Assembly (NCBI RefSeq): GCF_004799345.1
Contig: NZ_SSMC01000001.1
Span: 558,001-622,000 of the forward strand
Source of the DNA: Robertkochia marina
GTDB lineage: Bacteria > Bacteroidota > Bacteroidia > Flavobacteriales > Flavobacteriaceae
Direction of reading: 5' to 3'
DNA length: 64,000 nt
Shown: one piece after another, positions 35,907 through 43,091 of the stretch
How positions within the stretch are numbered: position 1 is the stretch's first letter
How the letters are laid out: every line of letters begins with the position of its first letter
Notes under the pieces: model-generated
Seen by the model: the letters and a program-made list of their open reading frames with translations, nothing else
What the model was told of the DNA's origin: nothing
The model's database searches: none
Program-made: the position numbers and the translations under genes

Positions 35907-36047
35907 GAGATAGAACTTTTTAACTGCCTTATTATCATAAAGTTACGGCTTTTAAAAAGGAATCTTACCCCTTGACACACAGGAAAATAGCATAATAAAT
36001 TGCCGAGGTATTACTACCTGGAAAAGCGTTCTGATAAAGGAGTTCAT

Positions 36048-36085
36048 TTTGATATTTAACAAAATCTACTATATTTGTAGTAGAT
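36048..36085 (+). promoter_or_regulatory. BlaI-type operator overlapping the blaI promoter
   Basis: ATCTACTA-N6-TAGTAGAT at 36064-36085 is a perfect dyad resembling known BlaI/MecI boxes (TACTA...TAGTA type). The six bases between the arms, with the last arm bases, form TATATTTG (36070-36077), a perfect -7 element; TTTG at 36048-36051 is the -33, 18 bp upstream. Repressor binding would cover the -7 box directly. Confidence 0.75.
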
Positions 36086-36130
36086 ATAAAATAATTATAG
36101 TACTTTTACTTTAAGCAATTACCACCTAAT

Positions 36131-36511
36131 ATGCAGTTACAGGAAATAACAAGAGCGCAGGAAGACATCCTGAAAGTGATCTGGGAGATCGGAGAAGGAG
36201 CCATCAGTGATGTTCTGCATCAATTACCGGAGCCAAAACCTGCCTATACAACAGTGGCAACCGTGATCAAGGTACTGGAAAGAAAGGGGTACCTTTCACA
36301 TAAGACCTTTGGAAAAACCAATGTTTACTATCCCGTGATCTCAAAAAAAGAATACAGCCGCAATGTTTTAAGGGCTACCGTAACCGGACTCTTTAACGGG
36401 TCTGTAAACCAATTGGTGTCTCATTTTGTCAAAGACAAAGATGTTGATCTGAGTGAATTGGAGGCCATTAAGAATATGTTGGAAGAAGAGATTAAAAATC
36501 AAAAGAAGTAA
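36131..36511 (+). CDS. BlaI/MecI/CopY family transcriptional repressor
   Basis: A 126-residue winged-helix repressor. LTRAQEDILKVIWEIGEGAISDVLHQL-type sequence here reads ITRAQEDILKVIWEIGEGAI..., and YTTVATVIKVLERKGYLSHK is the recognition helix and wing. The C-terminal dimerisation part ends with a lysine-rich tail. Members dissociate from DNA after cleavage by the partner M56 protease. The dyad at 36064-36085 is its likely autoregulatory site. It is followed 1 bp later by the protease gene. Confidence 0.93.
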   Translation: MQLQEITRAQEDILKVIWEIGEGAISDVLHQLPEPKPAYTTVATVIKVLERKGYLSHKTFGKTNVYYPVISKKEYSRNVLRATVTGLFNGSVNQLVSHFVKDKDVDLSELEAIKNMLEEEIKNQKK

Positions 36512-36512
36512 G

Positions 36513-37802
36513 ATGGAACCAATGTATTACATAATATGGACATCCATAAGTTTAACCCTCTTTTACGGGGTGTATAAGCTGGCTTTTAATGAAGCCATTC
36601 CCGCATGGGCACACCGGGTTTATTTGATCTTTACCCTATGCGGCTCCCTCCTGCTGCCTTTTCAGCCCTTTGCCCTTTCGTTAGGGCTTGAAAATAATGC
36701 TGTTACTGAAAACTTTAGTGATCTGGAAAGCCTTGAGATCCTGACTTCTTCGCAAGTAACCTCAACAGAGAAAAGCATAGACCTATGGACTGTTTTAGGT
36801 ACTGTATATACCATTGTGCTAGCTCTCATGTTACTGCGGTTCTTATGGCAATTCATAAAAATGTATAAAATATACAGAAGGGCCGGCATTGAACGCAGCT
36901 CAGAGCTGGTACTCATTAAGCACCCTTCGATCATGGCACCATTCTCCTTTTTTAACTATGTTTTTATCAACGAAAAACTGGTAGAAGAAGAACGTTATGA
37001 GCAGGTACTCACCCATGAACAGGTTCATGCCAGACAATTCCATTCTATCGATATCATCCTTGCCGAACTATTCATTGCCTTTTTCTGGTTTCATCCTTTG
37101 GCATGGACCATAAAGAACAAGATCGTCCTGATACACGAATATTTAGCAGATGACGGAGTCCTGCAAACCGGCGTAGATAAAACCACCTACCAGGTACTGT
37201 TGCTAAATCAAATCGCAGAAGGAAGACTCATCTGCCTTTCTTCTAACTTCAATCATTCATTAATCAAAAAACGAATTCTTATGATGAGTAAATCAAATGT
37301 TAACCCAGGATCCGGCCTGAGGCTGTTGGTATTACTTCCAATTACCATGTTGTTATGCTTAGCTATAGCCTGCACCAATGCTGAGGAGCCAGAAGCGGCA
37401 AAAGAGGAAATGAATATTCCGCCACCGCCACCCCCGTTATCTATGGAAGACATGAATTTCGATGACGCAACCTTCGTAGTAGATGGAAAAGAGGTCAGCA
37501 AGGCCGAGGTGAACAAAATTGGCGCCAAAAATATTCAGACCGTTAATATTGTAAAAGGCGAGCATGGAGACCAATTTGAAATTGTTACCAAACCTCAGGT
37601 AGTTCAGGTGGCTAAAAAGATCAATTATGAAGATGCCAGAAAGCTATTCGTAGTTGATGGTGAAATACAAAAAGATGACTTCGAAGTTTCGTCTATCGGA
37701 AAAGAAAACATAAAATCTGTGAATATAATCGGCTTGCAGGAAGAGATCAAAAAGTATACCGATGGTGACTATGACCGGGTGGTGATCATAGAGACCAAAT
37801 GA
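36513..37802 (+). CDS. M56 (BlaR1-like) membrane metalloprotease with periplasmic plug-like repeats
   Basis: A 429-residue protein from the ATG that follows the repressor stop by one base. Three helices near the start (YIIWTSISLTLFYGVY, VYLIFTLCGSLLLPF, VLGTVYTIVLALMLLRFLW) are followed by the zinc site HEQVH (about 168-172) with EYLADDGVL as the distal ligand helix, and a fourth helix at about 272-290. Instead of a penicillin-binding sensor, the exported C-terminus has a proline run and two copies of a unit containing FVVDGxxx...IxxxNIxxVNI and ending in I-T-K or I-E-T-K, resembling the plug of TonB-dependent receptors. The signal sensed is unknown. Confidence 0.88.
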   Translation: MEPMYYIIWTSISLTLFYGVYKLAFNEAIPAWAHRVYLIFTLCGSLLLPFQPFALSLGLENNAVTENFSDLESLEILTSSQVTSTEKSIDLWTVLGTVYTIVLALMLLRFLWQFIKMYKIYRRAGIERSSELVLIKHPSIMAPFSFFNYVFINEKLVEEERYEQVLTHEQVHARQFHSIDIILAELFIAFFWFHPLAWTIKNKIVLIHEYLADDGVLQTGVDKTTYQVLLLNQIAEGRLICLSSNFNHSLIKKRILMMSKSNVNPGSGLRLLVLLPITMLLCLAIACTNAEEPEAAKEEMNIPPPPPPLSMEDMNFDDATFVVDGKEVSKAEVNKIGAKNIQTVNIVKGEHGDQFEIVTKPQVVQVAKKINYEDARKLFVVDGEIQKDDFEVSSIGKENIKSVNIIGLQEEIKKYTDGDYDRVVIIETK

Positions 37803-37826
37803 TCGTCATGACACAACCTAAATTGC

Positions 37827-37865
37827 ACTCCCTGTTTCCATTCGGTAAACAGGGAGTTTTATTTT
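37827..37865 (+). terminator. Rho-independent terminator after the M56 gene
   Basis: An 11-bp stem (ACTCCCTGTTT / AAACAGGGAGT) with a CCATTCGGT loop, followed by TTTATTTTA. The AT tail also serves as the 3' flank of the convergent gene. Confidence 0.85.
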
Positions 37866-37868
37866 AAA

Positions 37869-39359
37869 TCAATAGACCTCAGTCTTCCCATAGGTCCTGA
37901 TCGCTTCAATGGGAGCAATGATATTATACCCTTCCCAGATAGAGGCATCGTACGCTTCGATCTCAACTGGTTCAAAATTCTCCTGGGTTTCAAACGACTT
38001 ATAATCATCTGCGGTAATTTCTCTGCTCTCTACAATATAGATCTCTGAAGACGACACATTGTCGATCTCAAAGGTGAAATCCATTTTAAACACCTGTCGG
38101 TCACTAGAAGCTTCTGTCCGGTTCTTGATAAATTTGAGGGGCCTGCTTATATAGGCGTACATACCGGAGCTCTTTCTTCCAAATTTCAGGTAATACTTTC
38201 CTTCCTTGTTCTTCCGGTATTCCGAAGTCACTTTTACCCGATCTTCCCTGTATTTAATGCCCAGGAGAAACTTCAGGTTGATATTTTGAAGGCGCTCTCC
38301 TTCCAGCATTTCATATTCGAGCCGCATCAGGGCAAAATCAAAGACGTTGATGTACATTTTACCTCTGAATTGGGCACTGCCCCGATCAGGGGTAAAGCTG
38401 ATCACATACACCGACTCCCCTCCGATGTTGGAATACCCTTCTAGGGTATACTCATAGCGGTTCTGTTTCCGGAAGAAATCAAGATCATCATCCTTATAAA
38501 ATTCGTTATGCCCTTTTAACCGCCACCTCAGGCTGCTTTTCACATACCTGGTTTTGCCTTTAACCGAATCGATATCCTCCTCGAACATCTCATCTGTTTT
38601 AAGAGAATCTTCAATCTTTATAATCCCGGTTTTGACCTTATAGGTGGCGTCATTCTCCAAATAAGGTCTTACCGTATTGATGAGTTTTTTGGTAATTTCC
38701 TCGGCAGACATGTCTCTGTCCTTGTCTTTCAGGATAACAGCCTTCTCCACCTTAAGCTTGGACGAATCTTCCCATTTGATATAATCGCCGTAATACTCGG
38801 TAAAAAACCTGAACCTGGAACCTACAATGCTTTCGGTAAGCTCCCCGATCTCCTGGTTGATCGTTTTCAGGTCGGCCCTTGACGATTTACTGGCTTTATC
38901 GATCTCGAAGGTAAAGTCAATAAGTCGCTGGTTCTCCTGGTTTCTCATAAAAAAGACCTGGGAGCGATCGTCCCCGGCATAGAGCTGAGGAGCTGCGTCC
39001 AACATTTTGGCTATGATCTCTTCAGGGGAGAGCTGTTTATTACTAACCAACACCTCATCCAACTCGGTTACCTGCTCTTTCAGCACATAGGTCTTTTCTG
39101 TGAATTGGACTGCGGGAATCTTCAGCGACTCGAAACCGAGGTACGATATGATCACCGTATCTGTTTCAGCCGGCTCACGTACCACCAGGGTAAATTCTCC
39201 ATCGATGTTGGAGATCACCCCATAACGGTCGCCCATTTGAATGGTCGCATAGGGTACCGGGTTTTGCGCCTCATCAACGATCTTACCCGACACCGATTGC
39301 GCCTTGGTAAACAAAGAAGTGCCAAGAACTAAACCGAGAAGGAGGACTAATTTTTTCAA
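37869..39359 (-). CDS. Exported carboxypeptidase-regulatory-like domain protein
   Basis: A 496-residue protein with a signal peptide (MKKLVLLLGLVLGTSLFTKAQ). Residues about 22-95 are a CarboxypepD_reg-like beta sandwich (SGKIVDEAQNPVPYATIQMG, GEFTLVV, VIISYLGFES), which in Bacteroidota often precedes a beta-barrel. The following 400 residues, with many short charged beta strands, resemble DUF5686-like proteins but lack an obvious full barrel and a terminal aromatic strand. It is probably periplasmic or outer-membrane associated, with unknown role. Monocistronic. Confidence 0.75.
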   Translation of the reverse strand: MKKLVLLLGLVLGTSLFTKAQSVSGKIVDEAQNPVPYATIQMGDRYGVISNIDGEFTLVVREPAETDTVIISYLGFESLKIPAVQFTEKTYVLKEQVTELDEVLVSNKQLSPEEIIAKMLDAAPQLYAGDDRSQVFFMRNQENQRLIDFTFEIDKASKSSRADLKTINQEIGELTESIVGSRFRFFTEYYGDYIKWEDSSKLKVEKAVILKDKDRDMSAEEITKKLINTVRPYLENDATYKVKTGIIKIEDSLKTDEMFEEDIDSVKGKTRYVKSSLRWRLKGHNEFYKDDDLDFFRKQNRYEYTLEGYSNIGGESVYVISFTPDRGSAQFRGKMYINVFDFALMRLEYEMLEGERLQNINLKFLLGIKYREDRVKVTSEYRKNKEGKYYLKFGRKSSGMYAYISRPLKFIKNRTEASSDRQVFKMDFTFEIDNVSSSEIYIVESREITADDYKSFETQENFEPVEIEAYDASIWEGYNIIAPIEAIRTYGKTEVY

Positions 39360-39582
39360 GATCAGGAATTTGAAATGTCTTCCTGTAAATATAACCCTAC
39401 CTTTTTAAATGCTCATGCGCTATTAAAAATTTAAGATTAGAATAACATCCTGGGCGTATCATTGCTTACATGGCCAGCTAACTCCAAATACCCAAGAAGC
39501 TACCGCGGAGGTCCTCCTACGTGGTCAAAATCAAACAAGTATTCTAAATTAAATTTTGATGGTACTTATCACGGATTATTAC

Positions 39583-41130
39583 TTAAAACCCTCCCTTTCT
39601 GGTAGGTCCCTTCATTTCCGGCCATTCCAACTGCTCCCCGGTTCGTTTACTCACTGGTAAAACGATTCTTTCCCGAGAAGTTCTTTCAGGATCTTCAGAA
39701 GCCATATAGGTCAGAATAGCGGTCAGGATCGCGTTATTTCTAACGTCATCAAAAATAATTTTGTCGTAGGTATCGCGGTTGGTATGCCAGGTGTAGTTCC
39801 AATACGACCAGCTCAGAGAGCTCAGACCGAAAGCAGGGGCTCCGGCAGCTACAAAGGAGGCATAGTCAGAACCTCCACGCCCCGGGGTGCCGGGAAAAGT
39901 GGTTTCAATATGCCTGGTGATGTCTTCGGGTACCGCATGCAGCCATCTTCCCAAATAATCATAGGCATGCAAAAAGCCCTGACCTGAGATACGTACCACG
40001 CGTCCGGTTCCGTTGTCCTGGTTAAATAATGCCTGAACATTTTCTACGATCTCAGGATGATCTTCAACAAAGGCCCTTGAACCGTTTAGCCCCTGTTCTT
40101 CACTTCCCCAGTGCCCTACCAGGATGGTTCTTTTAGGGTTGGGATAAACCTTTTTAAGGATACGCATAGCCTCCATCATCACCAGCGTTCCGGTACCATT
40201 GTCTGTTGCCCCGGTTCCGCCATCCCATGAATCAAAGTGGGCAGAAAGGATCACATATTCGTCCGGTTTTTCACTTCCTTTGATCTCAGCAATGGTATTA
40301 AAGGTGGGCACTTCTCCCAATTCTTCAGATTGCGCAACGATAGTCAGTTTGGGGGTTTCTCCTCTGGCTGCCAGACGGTACACCAGGGAATAATCTTCCA
40401 TTTCCAGGTCAACCACAGGGATTTCTTTCGTTCTGGCGCTAAAAATTTTACTTACCCCAAATCCTTTAGACCAATAAGAACTCACAATACCGACAGCCCC
40501 GGCCTTTTCTAAAGGTTCATGAATGGATCTCGAGGTATAACCTGTATTGCGCATATTTTGTCCCCAGGCTTCATCCGCTTTCTCCCGTTCTGCTTTCATC
40601 TTTTCAAACGACTCTTCCGTAGCAAATTCTTCCCAGTTATAATCAGGTCTCCCGGTAGTTTCCAGTTTTGACACCATTACCAGCTTTCCTTTTACATTAG
40701 GCAGCCATTGGGCAAACTCAGCAGAGTCTTTCACCATCGGAAGTAATATTACTTCGGCAGTCACCCCCTTTTTAGAGGTAGACGGACTCCAGGCCAATTG
40801 GGTACCTTTCAGGCTTTGTACCCTTGGATGGATCATATCGATATGGGTAATACCTCTTTCCCATCCTCTCCAGGTGCCATAGGCTTCATTACGCGCAGGA
40901 ATTCCCCAGGAGGCATAGGTATCTACGGCCCAGTCATGGGCTTGTTTCATTTGTGGAGAACCCACCAGTCGTGGTCCGATCCCGTCCATCAATTCCTGTC
41001 CTAATCGCTCCAATTGCGAATTTTCATTGGCTTCCTTAACGATCTGATCAATGACCGCCTGGTCTTGTGCAGTAAGGCTGAGGCTTAGAAGGAATACTAA
41101 GGCAGATAGGTAACGTGCTGTTTTGTTCAT
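39583..41130 (-). CDS. Exported M28-family zinc peptidase (carboxypeptidase Q-like)
   Basis: A 515-residue protein from MNKTARYL with a signal peptide to about residue 22; a longer upstream frame is not needed. A protease-associated domain in the middle (KGKLVMVSK...AGAVGIVSSYWSKG) is followed by the catalytic domain: LSAHFDSWDGGTGATDNGTG (first zinc ligands), GSEEQGLNGSRAFVEDH (catalytic Glu pair), FNQDNGTG and a late YTWHTNRDTYD with the last His. This is the PGCP/CPQ pattern, cleaving dipeptides or N-terminal residues outside the cytoplasm. It stands alone, reading away from the GIY-YIG gene. Confidence 0.9.
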   Translation of the reverse strand: MNKTARYLSALVFLLSLSLTAQDQAVIDQIVKEANENSQLERLGQELMDGIGPRLVGSPQMKQAHDWAVDTYASWGIPARNEAYGTWRGWERGITHIDMIHPRVQSLKGTQLAWSPSTSKKGVTAEVILLPMVKDSAEFAQWLPNVKGKLVMVSKLETTGRPDYNWEEFATEESFEKMKAEREKADEAWGQNMRNTGYTSRSIHEPLEKAGAVGIVSSYWSKGFGVSKIFSARTKEIPVVDLEMEDYSLVYRLAARGETPKLTIVAQSEELGEVPTFNTIAEIKGSEKPDEYVILSAHFDSWDGGTGATDNGTGTLVMMEAMRILKKVYPNPKRTILVGHWGSEEQGLNGSRAFVEDHPEIVENVQALFNQDNGTGRVVRISGQGFLHAYDYLGRWLHAVPEDITRHIETTFPGTPGRGGSDYASFVAAGAPAFGLSSLSWSYWNYTWHTNRDTYDKIIFDDVRNNAILTAILTYMASEDPERTSRERIVLPVSKRTGEQLEWPEMKGPTRKGGF

Positions 41131-41444
41131 GGTTGTATTAATTTGGCGCCTAAATATAGACAAATCTCGCAATTGCTGTGTTATGTTACCTCAACTATCA
41201 GTTAAAACTTACGTGTAGTAATTCCGTGAATGACACGATCTCCTTCTCCCTAAGGGGGAGGGCCGAGCGTTAGTGCGAGATGTAGTGAACCTTAAACAGT
41301 GAGAGCCAGATGGTGCGAAGGATAACGCCAAGGGCATAGACTGAAGGGGTGGATAAGTTATAGTACTCATGCTATTAAAAGACATGTCGGATTGCCCATT
41401 TTTATACGCTCGGTCTTGATTTACCCGATATGAAAAATATCATT
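41131..41444. other. Intergenic stretch downstream of the GIY-YIG gene
   Basis: Contains CTCCCTAAGGGGGAG at about 41249-41263, a short hairpin followed by GGCCGAGCG, a phrase shared with 3984-3998 and with the family I repeats (CTCGGCC). No gene is supported. Confidence 0.4.
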
Positions 41445-41699
41445 TCACAATAACCTTTTACGAGCAAAAGCTGCTCCAGACCCTGTCTTCAAATACCGCT
41501 CAAATTGGAAAGCTTTGTATTTATCTTGAAAGACGAGGTAGGTTATAAGTTCTACAGGTAGCCTAGTTCTTGTGTACTTTACTTCTCCCTTTTGATGTCT
41601 TTGTAGACGCTCTGACAAATCTGCTGTACACCCCTTGTAAACAGACCCATCCTCACACCTCAATAGATATACCGTCCAAAATTTTGAAGTCAATGTCAT
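41445..41699 (-). CDS. Small GIY-YIG nuclease-superfamily protein
   Basis: An 84-residue protein: FWTVYLLRCEDGSVYKGCTADLSERLQRHQKGEVKYTRTRLP gives the GIY-YIG core (VYL ... VYKG; the usual YIG is YKG), the catalytic Arg in LSERLQRH, and the C-terminal Glu in FQFERYLKTGSG. It is the size of the YhbQ/UPF0213 type. Function of these small members is not well established. It is co-oriented with tRNA-Ala and lies past the repeat array; an AT-rich hairpin (41707-41727) ends seven bases before the start codon. Substitution of YIG may affect catalysis. Confidence 0.85.
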   Translation of the reverse strand: MTLTSKFWTVYLLRCEDGSVYKGCTADLSERLQRHQKGEVKYTRTRLPVELITYLVFQDKYKAFQFERYLKTGSGAAFARKRLL

Positions 41700-41706
41700 A
41701 GAATAA

Positions 41707-41727
41707 AAATAATCATTTCGATTATTT
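41707..41727 (-). terminator. Leader hairpin in front of the GIY-YIG gene
   Basis: On the minus strand AAATAATC and GATTATTT are separated by GAAAT and followed by TTTATT. The 8-bp stem ends seven bases before the ATG, in the place of a ribosome-binding site, so it could act as a weak terminator or mask translation. Confidence 0.45.
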
Positions 41728-41819
41728 TCTACAATATGACAAGCCGAATATTATGGAGTGGACAGCGTCCACCGAAGCCCGACTAGCTAAAAATTCGAAA
41801 AACAAAAGGATTAGAAATG

Positions 41820-41860
41820 AAAAACCCTCCGTCGCTTTTCTGACGAAAAGCTATGGAGGG
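41820..41860 (-). terminator. Duplicated tRNA-type terminator (unit A1)
   Basis: On the minus strand CCCTCC / GGAGGG enclose an inner GCTTTTC / GAAAAGC stem, then TTTTT. Identical to the hairpins in A2 and A3. Confidence 0.8.
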
Positions 41861-42016
41861 CGAAGCCCTCGCATTGATCTCAAATTTTAGATCTTTGTAA
41901 TAGCCAACCTTATAGCCCAATTTAAACCCACGCTAAACTCAGATGCACTGCCTAGTGGACCGCGTCCACCGAAGCCCGACTAGCTAAAAATTCAAAAAAC
42001 AAAAGGATTAGAAATG

Positions 42017-42057
42017 AAAAACCCTCCGTCGCTTTTCTGACGAAAAGCTATGGAGGG
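42017..42057 (-). terminator. Duplicated tRNA-type terminator (unit A2)
   Basis: Same nested hairpin and T5 run as in A1 and A3. Confidence 0.8.
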
Positions 42058-42322
42058 CGAAGCCCGAGCATTGATCTCAAATTTTAGATCTTTGTAATAG
42101 CCAACCTTATAGCCCAATTTAAACCCACGCTAAACTCAGATGCACTGCCTAGTGGACCGCGTCCACCGAAGCCCGAGCATTGATCTCAAATTTTAGATCT
42201 TTGTAATAGCCAACCTTATAGCCCAATTTAAACCCACGCTAAACTCAGATGCACTGCCTAGTGGACCGCGTCCACCGAAGCCCGACTAGCTAAAAATTCA
42301 AAAAACAAAAGGATTAGAAATG

Positions 42323-42363
42323 AAAAACCCTCCGTCGCTTTTCTGACGAAAAGCTATGGAGGG
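42323..42363 (-). terminator. Terminator of tRNA-Ala (unit A3)
   Basis: Nested hairpin (CCCTCC / GGAGGG outside, GCTTTTC / GAAAAGC inside) and five T, beginning seven bases after the mature tRNA 3' end. Confidence 0.85.
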
Positions 42364-42369
42364 CGAAGG

Positions 42370-42443
42370 TGGAGAAGATCGGATTCGAACCGACGACCTC
42401 TTGACTGCCAGTCAAGCGCTCTAGCCAACTGAGCTACATCCCC
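42370..42443 (-). tRNA. tRNA-Ala (anticodon GGC)
   Basis: A 74-base cloverleaf on the minus strand. Acceptor GGGGATG pairs with CTTCTCC with one mismatch; the G3-U70 pair that defines alanine tRNAs is present, with A73. The D arm is GCTC / GAGC, the anticodon stem CTTGA / TCAAG with loop CTGGCAG (anticodon GGC, reading GCC and GCU), and the T arm GTCGG-TTCGAAT-CCGAT. After A73 the genome reads CCT, so CCA is not fully encoded. Its 3' flank is the first unit of the repeat array. Confidence 0.97.
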
Positions 42444-42567
42444 ATTGGATTCGGCTGCGAATATAGATATTTTTTTTCAATATATCGCCAACAAAATTTT
42501 CAGACTTTCACGGTGCAGGAAAATAGCTACCTTTAGGCCCCGCGAATCGAACCAACCTTTACTATTT

Positions 42568-43080
42568 ATGCATACCATCAGAAAGGCAACCCTTAAAGAC
42601 ATTGACAATATCCTCCAGATCACCAAAGCCTGTGCCCAGAAAATGCGCTTGCAAGGCATCTACCAATGGAACGGGTATTACCCTTCCCGGGAAGCCTTTG
42701 AACACGACGTAGAACGGCAGGAACTTTATGTGCTTGAAAAGGGCAGAAAGCTTATCGGATGTATTGTGATCTCTACCCTGGCCGACGAGTTTTACAAAGA
42801 CATAGAATGGCTCACTGAAGACGGAGAGCAATACTACATCCATCGCCTGGCCGTACATCCTGATCAGCAGGGGAAAGGTTTTGCCCAAACGCTAATGGAC
42901 TACGCAGAAAACATGGCCCGTGAGAATAACATCACCTCTGTCAGGCTCGATACCTTTAGCAAGAATGAGCGCAACCAGCGGTTTTACGAACAAAGAGGTT
43001 ATCAGAGATTGGGAGAGATCTTTTTCCCAAAGCAGAGTAAATTTCCGTTTTATTGTTATGAGTTACCTTTGGGGTCATAA
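42568..43080 (+). CDS. GNAT family N-acetyltransferase
   Basis: A 170-residue enzyme; the start MHTIRKATLKDIDNI is chosen because the longer frame runs back to the edge of the tRNA gene. The acetyl-CoA site is LAVHPDQQGKGFAQTLMDYAE (about 92-112), preceded by the beta-4 strand and followed by VRLDTFSKNERNQRFYEQRGYQRLG, a normal single-domain GNAT. The substrate is unknown. It starts 124 bp from the tRNA, read in the other direction, and its stop is 11 bp before the MATE gene. Confidence 0.88.
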   Translation: MHTIRKATLKDIDNILQITKACAQKMRLQGIYQWNGYYPSREAFEHDVERQELYVLEKGRKLIGCIVISTLADEFYKDIEWLTEDGEQYYIHRLAVHPDQQGKGFAQTLMDYAENMARENNITSVRLDTFSKNERNQRFYEQRGYQRLGEIFFPKQSKFPFYCYELPLGS

Positions 43081-43091
43081 CTACAGCTACT

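Larger units (their letters stand above)
41757..42369 (-). repeat. Alternating repeat array 3' of tRNA-Ala (units A 88 bp and B 109 bp)
   Basis: Reading left to right: partial B (41757-41780), A1 (41781-41868), B1 (41869-41977), A2 (41978-42065), B2 (42066-42174), B3 (42175-42283), A3 (42284-42369). Copies of a unit are almost identical (A1 differs at one base in the body; B1 at two bases at its edge). Almost every junction carries CGAAGCCC. Unit A holds a hairpin plus T run, unit B a GTGGAC-CGC-GTCCAC palindrome. A3 is the natural 3' flank of the tRNA gene, so the A units are copies of the tRNA terminator region. Confidence 0.92.

Noticed and set aside
41757-42369. Possible CRISPR array or insertion sequence
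   Set aside because: Repeats are 88 and 109 bp without unique spacers; there is no transposase and no terminal inverted repeat with target duplication.
42445-42567. Longer start for the GNAT gene next to the tRNA
   Set aside because: The extra 41 residues do not resemble GNAT sequence and begin at the edge of the tRNA gene.
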